Part shown: positions 35,323 to 43,740 of the stretch, in pieces
How positions within the stretch are numbered: the stretch's first letter is position 1
Layout: each line of letters starts with the position of its first letter
From: Methanotorris formicicus Mc-S-70
Lineage (GTDB): Archaea > AGJL01 > Methanococci > Methanococcales > Methanococcaceae
Assembly: GCF_000243455.1 (NCBI RefSeq)
Contig: NZ_AGJL01000008.1
Coordinates: 1 to 43,862, forward strand
Direction of reading: 5' to 3'
Length of the DNA: 43,862 nt
The notes under the pieces: model-generated
Database searches by the model: none
Told to the model about the DNA's origin: nothing
The model's input: the letters and a program-made list of their open reading frames with translations, nothing else
Program-made: the position numbers and the translations under genes

Positions 35323-36252
35323 ATGGATGGTTGTGAATTTTTAAACAAAATAATGGATGAAATGAAAAAATGCATAGTTGGAAATGAGATCCCTATAAAG
35401 TTGTTAACTATTGCTTTACTATCTGGGGGGCACGTTTTATTGGAAGGAACTCCAGGTATTGGAAAAACCACTATTGCAAAGAACTTTGCAAATATCTTTG
35501 GATTAAAATTTTCGAGGATACAATTAACACCAGATATGATGCCCTCTGATATCACTGGTTTTTATTATTTTAATCAAAAAACAGGCGAATTTGAGTTCAA
35601 AAAAGGCCCTATATTTGCAAACATTATCTTGGCTGATGAGATAAACAGAACTCCACCAAAAACCCAATCTGCCCTATTGGAGGCAATGCAAGAAAATGCT
35701 GTAACTATTGAAGGAAAGACCTTTAAACTTGAAGAACCGTTTATGATTATAGCAACAAAAAACCCTATTGAGTTTGAAGGGGTTTATGAACTACCTGAGG
35801 CAGAGAAGGATAGATTTATGTTTAAAATTCGTATTGATTATCCAAAGGAGGATGAAGAACTTGATATTTTACTTAGAAAGCATGAGGGAAGGTTTCATGA
35901 AACAAGTAATATTATTTCTCCAGTTGATTTAAAATATGCTATGATATCGGTAAAGGATATTAAAATTGGAGATAAAATTTTAAGATACATTTGTAACATC
36001 GTAAGAGCAACGAGAAACGATGAAAGATTAGAATTTGGAGCATCTCCAAGGGCTTCTGAGTATCTACTCTATGCATCGAAGGCACTCGCTTATCTAAATG
36101 GAAGGAGTTATGTTATTCCTGATGATGTCAAGTTTCTTGCCAAGTATGTTCTAATTCACAGAATCAAGGTTAAAGGGACGTATGAACTGGATAATATAAC
36201 TGAAAAGGATGTTGTTGAAGATATATTGAGGAAAGTAGAGGTTCCAAAATAA
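35323..36252 (+). CDS. moxR: MoxR-family AAA+ ATPase
   Basis: A 309-residue MoxR protein. Walker A LLEGTPGIGKTTIAKNFA (about 44-61), RIQLTPDMMPSDITGFYYF (MoxR helix-2 insert region), Walker B IILADEINRTPPKTQSALLE (about 105-124) with the MoxR-typical EINR and EAMQE, sensor 1 IATKNPIEFEGVYELPEAEKD, and the arginine finger DRFMF. A helical lid follows with GASPRASEYLLYASKALAYL. MoxR ATPases assist assembly or metal loading of other proteins, most often with a VWA partner, here the DUF58 protein. The start is ATG 35323 after a G-rich site; the open frame begins five codons earlier with TTG. Confidence 0.95.
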   Translation: MDGCEFLNKIMDEMKKCIVGNEIPIKLLTIALLSGGHVLLEGTPGIGKTTIAKNFANIFGLKFSRIQLTPDMMPSDITGFYYFNQKTGEFEFKKGPIFANIILADEINRTPPKTQSALLEAMQENAVTIEGKTFKLEEPFMIIATKNPIEFEGVYELPEAEKDRFMFKIRIDYPKEDEELDILLRKHEGRFHETSNIISPVDLKYAMISVKDIKIGDKILRYICNIVRATRNDERLEFGASPRASEYLLYASKALAYLNGRSYVIPDDVKFLAKYVLIHRIKVKGTYELDNITEKDVVEDILRKVEVPK

Positions 36253-36266
36253 AGATAAGGGATATG

Positions 36267-37499
36267 ATGGATAGGGAGGATTTGTTAGTTGTTACTGCAA
36301 TTCTACTGTTTGCACAGGGGTACTTGTTTATAAATATCATCCCACCACTTATTGGGATTGGTATCTTAATTTACCTTTTGTCAATAAAGGTTTCTTTCAA
36401 TGCAGATGTTACCATAGAATTATTAAATAAAAAATTTGAGGTTAATGAGGGGGAGGGTGTTGATTTAATATTCAAAATAAAAAATAATTCAAAGATTCCC
36501 TTAAAATTAAAAATCAAAGAATGGGGAAATAATTTTAAATGGTATGTTGAGGAATTATTTATCGATAAAAATGAAGAAAAAAGATATAAAGTAAGATTAA
36601 TTCCAAAAAAGAAGGGAAGATTTGAAATTGAAAACTTTATATTTACTGTTTTTGATGTGAATAGGATATTTTTTAAAGATGTTGAAGTTGAGGAAAAAGT
36701 TGTTTTAGATGTTTATCCATCAATAGAAAGTTTAAAAAATTCCATTAAAAGAAGTAGAAATATTAAGATTGGTAAAGAAATATTAACTGCATTAAAAATT
36801 GGTTATGAGAGTTTAGAGTTTGGTGAGTTGAGGGAATATTTTCCAGGAGATGATTATAAGCATGTTGATTGGAAGAGAACTGCAAAATTTGGATATTTAA
36901 TTGTCAGGGATTTTTTGAGGGAGAAAGAAGGGAATGTCCATGTTTTAGTTGATGTTAGTAATGCATTTAGAAAATCAAAAACTGACTACCTATCTCTTTT
37001 AGTTTATTACCTAATCGGTTTTTTAAATACAAAAAATAAAAATTACAAGATAGTTATTTTTGACGATTTGGGGGTTAAGAAAGTATATGAAAACTTAAGT
37101 TTAGATTCCGGAAAAAAGTATCTTGAAGAGTTTTTGAAGGGATTGGACGGAATTCCAAACTTAAGAATTTATAAAGAAAAAAGTGGGGTTCTAAGCCATA
37201 TCCCAAAACTTATTGAAGGGGGGGAGGTCATACTAATAACTGATGTTGGTTTAAGGTTTGGAGATATTATTGTTTTTGTAGAGTTTATGAAGAAGAGAGG
37301 AATTAATACCTACATCATCTCTTTAAATCCATTGCTATTCTTAGGAGAGAAGTATTTAAATGAAGATAACATCCCAAAAATTTATGATAGGTTTATCGAA
37401 AGGGAGGTAATTGTTAAAAAATTAAATATATTATGCCCCACTGTAGATTTAGGTCCCAACGATTTAGTAGAACTTGCATTTAAGAGGGGGGGAAAATGA
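36267..37499 (+). CDS. DUF58 protein with VWA-like domain
   Basis: A 410-residue protein. Two membrane helices at the N terminus (about 5-42), then a beta domain (about 45-150), and the DUF58 signature GELREYFPGDDYKHVDWKRT (about 190-209) with GYLIVRDFLREKEGNVHVLV. The VWA-like region starts at VLVDVSNAF; the usual MIDAS D-x-S-x-S reads D-x-S-x-A, so metal binding may be weakened. It is the expected client or partner of the MoxR ATPase and starts 14 bases after it. The second of two adjacent ATGs is taken. Its stop overlaps the next start (ATGA). Confidence 0.92.
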   Translation: MDREDLLVVTAILLFAQGYLFINIIPPLIGIGILIYLLSIKVSFNADVTIELLNKKFEVNEGEGVDLIFKIKNNSKIPLKLKIKEWGNNFKWYVEELFIDKNEEKRYKVRLIPKKKGRFEIENFIFTVFDVNRIFFKDVEVEEKVVLDVYPSIESLKNSIKRSRNIKIGKEILTALKIGYESLEFGELREYFPGDDYKHVDWKRTAKFGYLIVRDFLREKEGNVHVLVDVSNAFRKSKTDYLSLLVYYLIGFLNTKNKNYKIVIFDDLGVKKVYENLSLDSGKKYLEEFLKGLDGIPNLRIYKEKSGVLSHIPKLIEGGEVILITDVGLRFGDIIVFVEFMKKRGINTYIISLNPLLFLGEKYLNEDNIPKIYDRFIEREVIVKKLNILCPTVDLGPNDLVELAFKRGGK

Positions 37500-38038
37500 G
37501 AGTCTCATCCATAATTGCCTTTATTGTTGGTAGTTTATTTGTGAACTTTTATTATGGATTTTTTGTCATATTTGTTCTTATCTTGAAAATTTTGAAAAAA
37601 TATAATCTATCTTTGATTTTGTATTTGCTTTATCTATTGTCTATTGGATATTTTGTTAATTTTTGTTCTATCTACGAAAGTTGGAGGGTTTTATTTTTTG
37701 TTGCTATTCCAAGTATCGTTGTTTTAGGAGATGTTTTAAAAGATGAAGTTACTTATAAAAAATCCGACATAATTTTGGCACTTTTATTTTTACTGAGTTA
37801 TTTAAATGAGTATTTGTTTATGACTTTGATTTTAGGTAAGTTATTTGTATCACTACATGGGGAAATTGACTTACGAGGATTTCTTGTTTATTTTTTGTTT
37901 CTTGGAGTTGGATTTCTTATATTTGTGGATAAATATAACTTACTTAAGGGCGACTATCTAAATCAGGTGATTATTTTAATTGGCATTGGGTTTTTAAGTT
38001 TCTTTGGATTTGTTTTAGAGAAGAATGGAAAATCATAA
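37496..38038 (+). CDS. polytopic membrane protein ending the MoxR operon, unrecognised
   Basis: A 180-residue, strongly hydrophobic protein with about six membrane helices and a short polar C terminus (VLEKNGKS). No family is recognised. Its ATG overlaps the DUF58 stop (ATGA) and GGGGGG lies close upstream, so it is made with DUF58. The stop lies one base from the stop of the convergent radical SAM gene. In other genomes the equivalent place is often taken by a transglutaminase-like or DUF3488-type membrane protein; this could be the membrane part only, but that is a guess. Confidence 0.72.
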   Translation: MRVSSIIAFIVGSLFVNFYYGFFVIFVLILKILKKYNLSLILYLLYLLSIGYFVNFCSIYESWRVLFFVAIPSIVVLGDVLKDEVTYKKSDIILALLFLLSYLNEYLFMTLILGKLFVSLHGEIDLRGFLVYFLFLGVGFLIFVDKYNLLKGDYLNQVIILIGIGFLSFFGFVLEKNGKS

Positions 38039-38039
38039 G

Positions 38040-39374
38040 TTAAAGTTCAATTCTATCCCAGGGCAATTCTCCTTCAATCCTACCTAAATATTCATCCAAT
38101 AAACCAAGATTTTTTATATTTTTAATTAATCTTATGGGTTTTTCTGAATTCTCCAATATGTTGCCCAACTCTTCTCCTCCTCTGCAAAGTATGCATTGAC
38201 ATATCATTGAATTGAAATTTTCACTTTCAACACCTACGCCAATTTTTTTGAGATTCTTCTCTATGTATTTTATCTTATTTTTTGCAGTTAAATCAAAACT
38301 TTCTCTTTCAAAAGGCGTTCTCGGTTTTGGAATCATTGGATTTATGCTAATCTCAACCTTTCTTATGTTTTCTTTTATTCTTTTTGTGAGTTTTATAATC
38401 TCCTCAATATCTTCCTTTCCCTCATCAACAATCCCAACCATGAAATATAATTTAATCTTGTCTATACCATGTTCTTTTGCCAATTCTACAGCATTTAAAA
38501 TATCTTCTTCAGTAATGTCTTTTTTGATCACTTCCCTTAACCTCTCGCTCCCTGCCTCTGGAGCAATTGTCAGTGTTTTTAATTTCAACAAACTTAATAG
38601 TTCATCTGTTATAGTGTCTGCTCTTAATGAGGATGGGGATATTTGGACTTCCTTCTCATTTAAATATTGGCATAAATCAAGGATATGTTTATAATCCCCA
38701 ACAGAAGGGGCTATTAACGCAACTTTATTAACTTTTGTGTATTTCAAACCTTTATCTACCAAATAAATCAAATCGTCAAGTTTTCTAAACCTTGGAGGGT
38801 GGTAAATGCTCCTCGCCATGCAGAATTTACATCTCCTTGGACATCCCCTTCCTATTTCCAATAAAAATGCCTTTCCATAAGCCCCACTTTCATGAGTTAT
38901 TTGATTTATTGGATAATCCTCTATCGTCAATTTTTTTGGATATATGCGTTTTATTTTACCTTCTCTATTTGGGAAGTGAACACCTTCTTTTATCCAATCG
39001 AAATTTCTGGTTATTAGGTTATACATTACCTCAGTTCCCTCTATCTCCCCAACAACAAATGCATCAAAAAACTTACTTAATGGGAATGGATTGCTTATTG
39101 CACACGGTCCTCCGCCAATGAAGATTGCATTTGGATTTTTTGCTTTTAGGTCTTTTATTATTTTTACAACATTAAAATAATCGTTTTCATATTGGAGTGT
39201 AATTATTATTGAATCATAGTTCTTAATTTCTTGATAATTTTCAATGAAAAACATCTTGCAATCAATATCTCTATATTTATTTAAATGATGGTAAAGAATA
39301 TGCATAGCAAGACAAGAAATACCGCCTTTAAATTTATTTGGAAAAATTACTGCAACATTTTTTATATTTTTCAT
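38040..39374 (-). CDS. B12-binding-domain radical SAM protein
   Basis: A 444-residue protein. The N-terminal 140 residues form a B12-binding-like Rossmann domain (NVAVIFPNKFKGGISCLAMH, FIGGGPCAISNPFPLSKFFD, AFVVGEIEGTEVM). The radical SAM domain follows with the normal GRGCPRRCKFC motif (about 179), IAPEAGSERLREVIKKDITE and INPMIPKPRTPFER, all typical of this group. CQCILC near the C terminus may bind metal. Methanogens carry several B12/radical SAM families with mostly unassigned substrates, often methyl transfer. I set the start at ATG 39374, before the domain; the longer frame would add a chance hydrophobic stretch over the promoter. It is divergent from another radical SAM gene. Confidence 0.87.
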   Translation of the reverse strand: MKNIKNVAVIFPNKFKGGISCLAMHILYHHLNKYRDIDCKMFFIENYQEIKNYDSIIITLQYENDYFNVVKIIKDLKAKNPNAIFIGGGPCAISNPFPLSKFFDAFVVGEIEGTEVMYNLITRNFDWIKEGVHFPNREGKIKRIYPKKLTIEDYPINQITHESGAYGKAFLLEIGRGCPRRCKFCMARSIYHPPRFRKLDDLIYLVDKGLKYTKVNKVALIAPSVGDYKHILDLCQYLNEKEVQISPSSLRADTITDELLSLLKLKTLTIAPEAGSERLREVIKKDITEEDILNAVELAKEHGIDKIKLYFMVGIVDEGKEDIEEIIKLTKRIKENIRKVEISINPMIPKPRTPFERESFDLTAKNKIKYIEKNLKKIGVGVESENFNSMICQCILCRGGEELGNILENSEKPIRLIKNIKNLGLLDEYLGRIEGELPWDRIEL

Positions 39375-39536
39375 GTTATCACTATATAGAGCGTTTGTAA
39401 TAGAAAAAATTAAAATGACAAAAAAGCACAGATATATCATTTAAATTAAAATTTTATCATCATTAGAAGAAAAGAATAAAAAAATTTTAGAACAACTAAT
39501 ATTTAAGTTTTGTGAAATGGGATAAAGGTTTTGATT

Positions 39537-41129
39537 ATGAAGGCTTTAATTATAGATTGTTTGGCAACAGTTGATGGAAAAAAATTATTGACAAGAGATG
39601 TTATAGGATGTGGTCCAAGAACTGTTAAGGGAATTTTAAAAAACGAGGGAATTGATGCAAAGATTGCTCCATTGGAATATTTTAAAGTGGAAGATATAAA
39701 AAACTACGACTTACTTTTTATCAGTGGTATGACGGTTGATTTTAAAGGAATTAAAAATTTAGTTGATAAAATAAACAGGAAAAGGAACGAAGACCAAAAA
39801 ATCATTATTGGGGGACCAATAGCAAATAATCTCTATATCTTGGAAGAGATTGAGGGTGATATTTCCATCGTTGGAGAGGGAGAGATTACCATAAGGGAAC
39901 TAATAAAAAAGGATTTCAATGCTGAGAATGTTGAGGGAACAACATACTATGATTATTATAAAGAAGAACTAATAATAAATCCACTGAGGGGAATTATTAA
40001 AGATATGAAACTAATAACCCCTTCAACTGAGATAGAGGATTATCCAAACTATTTTTCAGGTAGGGTTTATGTTGAGGTTGTGAGGGGGTGTAGTAATTTT
40101 AAAAGAGCCCTATTGTTATGCGACAATAAAAAATGTAATCTATGTGAAAATGGGACTACAAGATGCCCATTAAACATAAATCCAGGTTGTGGTTTTTGTT
40201 CAGTCCCTTCAGTATTTGGTTATGCAAGGAGTAGGGATTTAGAGGATATCTTGTTTGAGATTGAGGATTTGTTTAAGAGGGGCGTTAAAAGGGTTGTTCT
40301 AAGTGCTCCTGATTTTTTGGATTATAAAAGAGGAAACATGTTAATAAGAGAGAATGCCGAGCAAAGCGAGGCATCCTATCATTTTGATGAAACTTTTTTA
40401 AAGTTTCGGGGAGATGATATTTTAATCAATCCAAAAGAACCACATCCAAATTATGAAGCAATAGAAGAACTTTTATCAAATTTATATGATTTAAAAATCA
40501 AATATAATGCAAGTGTTAGTTTGGAAAATGTTAAGGCAAATTTATTTGATGAAAAAGTGGCAAAAATCATCTCCAAGTACCTTCCAAACACACCACTTTA
40601 TATCGGATGTGAAACAGGAGATGAAGTTCATTCAAAATTGTTGGGGAGACCATCGCTTCCAGAAGATGTTCTAAAGGCTGTTAAAATAGCAAGAAAATAC
40701 AGCTTAAGACCCCAAGTTTATTTCATCTATGGACTACCTGGGCAAAATATGGAAACTGCAATGAATACAATAAACTTTATGGATAAGATAAAAAACCATA
40801 TCGATAAAATTACGGTATATAAATTTAAACCTCTTCCAATGAGTGCGTTTGAGAACTTTAATCCCATAATGGACAAATCATCTATGTTAATAAAGGAAAA
40901 AGCAAGAGAGATAAATAAATATGTTAAAAAGAAATATTTGAGTAAAAAAGTGGATGTTATTGTATCAGAAAGGCATTTTAAAAATAAGAAAGATGCTGTT
41001 GGATATATGGTCAATGGGGGACCAATGGTTGTTGTAAAAAATGGAGCAAATTTTATAGGAAAAACAGTAAAGGTTAAAATCACAAAAACTTATGAAAAGT
41101 TTGTTGAGGGAATTGTATACTCCAAATAA
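39537..41129 (+). CDS. radical SAM protein with TRAM domain and unusual cysteine cluster
   Basis: A 530-residue protein. The N-terminal 130 residues are B12-binding-like (VIGCGPRTVKGILK, LLFISGMTVDFKGIKNLV, IIIGGPIANNLY). Then comes VEVVRGCSNFKR and a Cys-rich stretch (Cys at about 185, 195, 200, 203, 210, 218, 221) ending NPGCGFCSVPSVFGYARSR. There is no CxxxCxxC; the likely cluster cysteines are spaced CX7CX2C, and the four extra cysteines may hold a second cluster or zinc. Later blocks are KRVVLSAPDFLDYKRG, LYIGCETGDEVHSKLLGRPS and VYFIYGLPGQNMETAM. The C terminus (about 470-530, HFKNKKDAVGYMVNGGPMVV) is a TRAM-type RNA-binding domain, suggesting tRNA or rRNA modification. Residues of about 270-290 come from a palindromic insertion. 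Confidence 0.88.
   Translation: MKALIIDCLATVDGKKLLTRDVIGCGPRTVKGILKNEGIDAKIAPLEYFKVEDIKNYDLLFISGMTVDFKGIKNLVDKINRKRNEDQKIIIGGPIANNLYILEEIEGDISIVGEGEITIRELIKKDFNAENVEGTTYYDYYKEELIINPLRGIIKDMKLITPSTEIEDYPNYFSGRVYVEVVRGCSNFKRALLLCDNKKCNLCENGTTRCPLNINPGCGFCSVPSVFGYARSRDLEDILFEIEDLFKRGVKRVVLSAPDFLDYKRGNMLIRENAEQSEASYHFDETFLKFRGDDILINPKEPHPNYEAIEELLSNLYDLKIKYNASVSLENVKANLFDEKVAKIISKYLPNTPLYIGCETGDEVHSKLLGRPSLPEDVLKAVKIARKYSLRPQVYFIYGLPGQNMETAMNTINFMDKIKNHIDKITVYKFKPLPMSAFENFNPIMDKSSMLIKEKAREINKYVKKKYLSKKVDVIVSERHFKNKKDAVGYMVNGGPMVVVKNGANFIGKTVKVKITKTYEKFVEGIVYSK
40352..40408. repeat. in-frame palindromic insertion with two hairpins in the radical SAM gene
   Basis: First hairpin: ATGCC (40354-40358) pairs with GGCAT (40370-40374) around a GAGCAAAGCGA loop. 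Second: GAAACTTT-TTT-AAAGTTTC (40389-40407), eight-base perfect arms. They are translated as a polar stretch (ENAEQSEASYHFDETFLKF) unlike the sequence on either side. The layout, two close hairpins with a 14-base linker, recalls the twin hairpins at 17099-17141. Confidence 0.6.
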
Positions 41130-41138
41130 GATTTAAAT

Positions 41139-42182
41139 TTAAAGATATTTCTTAACAAACAACTCTGCATTTAGAACACTTGCTCCTGCTGCTCCTCTTA
41201 TTGTGTTGTGTTCTAATGCAGTGTATTTAACATCAAATATTGGGTCTTTTCTTATTCTACCAACAACAATGGACATACCATTTCCTTCATTTCTATCCAA
41301 TCTTGGTTGAGGTCTATCTGGTTCTTCTTTAACAACAATTGGTTTTGCGTAGGTTGGTAAATCCAAATCCTTCAATGGGTCAAATTTATCCATTGCTTCT
41401 TTTATGTCCTCTGGCTCAGCAGGTTCTTTTGTTTTTACAAATATGCTCTCAATGTGTCCATCAATTACACAAATTCTGTTGCATGATGCCCCTACTTTGA
41501 AGTTTGCGTTTTTAACTTCACTTCCATCAAACTCTCCCAATATTTTTAAACTTTCTGTTTGCATTTTCTCTTCTTCATTTTTAATGTATGGGATTACGTT
41601 GTCAATTATAGCCATTGATGGAACTCCATCGTAACCTGCCCCACTTACTGCTTGTAGTGTTGTTACATTAACCGCCTCAATGCCGAATTTATCCAATATT
41701 GGTTTTAATGTTATAACTAAGCAAATTGTTGAACAGTTTGGATTTGTTACAATTGCCCCATCCCATTTTCTATTCTCTCTTTGAATTTCTATCAACTTAA
41801 AGTGCTCCTCATTAACCTCAGGAACTATTAATGGAACATCCTTCTCCATTCTCATTGCTGATGCGTTTGAGAATACCAACTTCCCTTCTTTTGCAAATGC
41901 TGGTTCAAGTTCTCTTGCTAAATCTGCTGGCAATGCTGAGAATACAACATCAACATCCTTAAATGCCTCGTGTTTTGGGTCTGTTGGAACAACAACCATC
42001 TCTCCAATATCTTCTGGAATTGGCTCACTTTGATACCAGTATGCTGCATCTTTATACTTTTTCCCTGCACTTCTTGGGGATGCTGCTAAAACCTCCAATT
42101 CGAACATTGGATGGTTTGAGAGCATTTGGATAAATCTTTGCCCAACCATCCCTGTTGCTCCTAAAACTCCCACTTTAATCAT
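41139..42182 (-). CDS. asd: aspartate-semialdehyde dehydrogenase
   Basis: Asd reduces aspartyl phosphate to the semialdehyde, the branch point to threonine, methionine and lysine, with thrB further along the pathway in this window. The 347 residues start [20 protein letters not shown] (NADP Rossmann fold), with [20 protein letters not shown], the catalytic Cys in [20 protein letters not shown] (about 150), the [16 protein letters not shown] block and the C-terminal [20 protein letters not shown] with [16 protein letters not shown]. This is the archaeal/fungal-type enzyme. ATG 42182 is used because GGTGA lies five bases upstream; the GTG three codons earlier is part of that site. Confidence 0.96.
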   Translation of the reverse strand: MIKVGVLGATGMVGQRFIQMLSNHPMFELEVLAASPRSAGKKYKDAAYWYQSEPIPEDIGEMVVVPTDPKHEAFKDVDVVFSALPADLARELEPAFAKEGKLVFSNASAMRMEKDVPLIVPEVNEEHFKLIEIQRENRKWDGAIVTNPNCSTICLVITLKPILDKFGIEAVNVTTLQAVSGAGYDGVPSMAIIDNVIPYIKNEEEKMQTESLKILGEFDGSEVKNANFKVGASCNRICVIDGHIESIFVKTKEPAEPEDIKEAMDKFDPLKDLDLPTYAKPIVVKEEPDRPQPRLDRNEGNGMSIVVGRIRKDPIFDVKYTALEHNTIRGAAGASVLNAELFVKKYL

Positions 42183-42398
42183 AACTTTCACCTTTTTTGT
42201 TTAATTCAGTTTTCATTTTTAGGGATTAATAATTTTTAAGATTTTCGCAATATGTTTTTTGTGGAATTTATGTCAAGTATTTAACCACAACAAATTTTTT
42301 AAAGAGCAACAAATCATACGTAAAATTTCAAATAAGCCTATTTACCCTTTTAATTTCATTGGAGTTTTTAGCCACTTATAACGTAAACGACTAATAAA

Positions 42399-42809
42399 CT
42401 ACTCAACAATTATTCTAAAAGTTAAATTAGCCCCATTTTTTAATTTCTCTATTATTTCTCTATTAATATCCTTTGCTCCTTTATCTGCCTTAATCATCAA
42501 AGTCCTTGGACAAATGAAATCGCTCTTCCTAATAACAATATCGGTTGGATGGTTTAGGATTAACCTCTCATCCCCCCTCCCAATAACAACATCTTTAATG
42601 CCTTCAACTTCAATTTCAACAATAATCTTTTTACTCTTCCTTATTTTTTCTTTAAATTCCTCTGGAAAATCTTGCATGGATTTGTCTGCTGAAACCCCAA
42701 TAATGCAATCTCCCTTTGGAGTTAAATGCATTTCTTTTGTAATTTCCAATGTTGTTTTGTGCAAACCTCTTATGTTTTCATGTCCTTTTGCATAGATTAC
42801 AAATTCCAT
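42399..42809 (-). CDS. DUF371 family protein
   Basis: A 136-residue protein of DUF371, a small archaeal family conserved in methanogens, function unknown. The N terminus MEFVIYAKGHENIRGLHKTT and LTPKGDCIIGVSADKSMQDF, then RGDERLILNHPTDIVIRKSD and FICPRTLMIKADKGAKDINR mark the family. The fold appears as a beta barrel with few helices; no membrane segment. The ATG at 42809 has GGTGA four bases upstream. The open frame reaches 37 codons further back but that part has no protein character. It is divergent from the UPF0173 gene, with 156 bases between the starts. Confidence 0.88.
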   Translation of the reverse strand: MEFVIYAKGHENIRGLHKTTLEITKEMHLTPKGDCIIGVSADKSMQDFPEEFKEKIRKSKKIIVEIEVEGIKDVVIGRGDERLILNHPTDIVIRKSDFICPRTLMIKADKGAKDINREIIEKLKNGANLTFRIIVE

Positions 42810-42965
42810 AACATCACCGCAAATTAACCACATTTTTATATACTTTTGTGTTAAATACTGTAAACTCCATTTAAGGTATGGATAACTGCAAAGAATTTCG
42901 CAAACAACTATATATACCATAAGGATATAAATTAAAATAAAGTTGATTTAATTTGGGGTGGTTGT

Positions 42966-43619
42966 ATGATAACATGGTACGGACATGCCTGCTTTAAAGT
43001 AGATAACGTCCTTATAGACCCATTTGTTCCAAATCCTCTATGTGATATTCCATTTGATGAAATAATGGAGGGGGTTGATGTAATAGCAGTAACTCATGGG
43101 CATGCTGACCACTTAGGTAATGCAGAAAAACTTTCAAAAGAATACAATGTTCCTGTTGTGGCAAACCATGAGATTAGTGTTTATCTACAAGATTTGGGGG
43201 TTTGTGCAGAAGGTATGAACATTGGAGGCACCATTGTTATAAACAATGCAAAACTAACCATGGTTAAGGCAGAGCATTCCTCAGATATCGCCCCTAACAT
43301 TAGCGGTGGCGTTGCAGGAGGATTCATTGTAAATGATAGGGTTTACCATGCAGGAGATACTGGAGTATTTAGTGATATGGAGTTGATTGGGGAGATTTAT
43401 TCGCCAAGTGTTGCTTTATTGCCTATTGGTGGAAGATACACAATGGACATAAAAGAGGCATTGGTGGCTATTGAGTTACTCTATCCAGAGGTTGTTATTC
43501 CAATGCACTACAACACATTCCCAATAATAGAGGTAAACCCTAACGAATTCAAAAGATTAGCGGAAGGTTTAGGCGTTGAAGTAATAATCCCAAAAATAGG
43601 GGAACCAATAGACCTCTAA
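42966..43619 (+). CDS. UPF0173 metal-dependent hydrolase (metallo-beta-lactamase fold)
   Basis: A 217-residue protein of UPF0173, like Methanocaldococcus homologues. The metal site is visible: ITWYGHACFKV at the start, the signature VTHGHADHLGNA (HxHxDH, about 39-50), the His in KAEHSSDI (about 101), and YHAGDTGVFSDMELI with the Asp/His pair, then VVIPMHYNTFPIIEV with the last His. It is the short Zn hydrolase type; the substrate is unknown, possibly a lactone, ester or nucleotide. GGGGTGG four bases upstream supports the ATG, and two TATA-like boxes (near 42908 and 42923) precede it. Confidence 0.92.
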   Translation: MITWYGHACFKVDNVLIDPFVPNPLCDIPFDEIMEGVDVIAVTHGHADHLGNAEKLSKEYNVPVVANHEISVYLQDLGVCAEGMNIGGTIVINNAKLTMVKAEHSSDIAPNISGGVAGGFIVNDRVYHAGDTGVFSDMELIGEIYSPSVALLPIGGRYTMDIKEALVAIELLYPEVVIPMHYNTFPIIEVNPNEFKRLAEGLGVEVIIPKIGEPIDL

Positions 43620-43740
43620 ACTTCAGTATCTCCGAATATGCATTAGGTATGCACAACTGAGTATTATCTATTGGTTTATTTGTATATATGTGCATTCGAA
43701 TTAATTCATTAATTTTGATAACGAATTCTTTTAAATTCAT
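43620..43740 (-). pseudogene. possible N-terminal fragment of a transposase-like protein
   Basis: On the minus strand MNLKEFVIKINELIRMHIYT and then QLCIPNAYSEILKF look like a natural amphipathic N terminus, reminiscent of transposases of methanogen IS elements. The match stops at about 43620, where it runs into the hydrolase gene. No ribosome binding site precedes the ATG. It may instead be chance. Confidence 0.3.

Noticed and set aside
22385-38038. A single system linking the RavA-type ATPase with the MoxR locus
   Set aside because: They are 12 kb apart, on different transcripts, with unrelated genes between; both merely belong to the same ATPase superfamily.
39537-41129. Mmp10 (methyl-CoM reductase arginine methylase)
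   Set aside because: The protein has a B12-like N terminus, a different cysteine pattern and a TRAM C terminus, which do not fit what I know of Mmp10.
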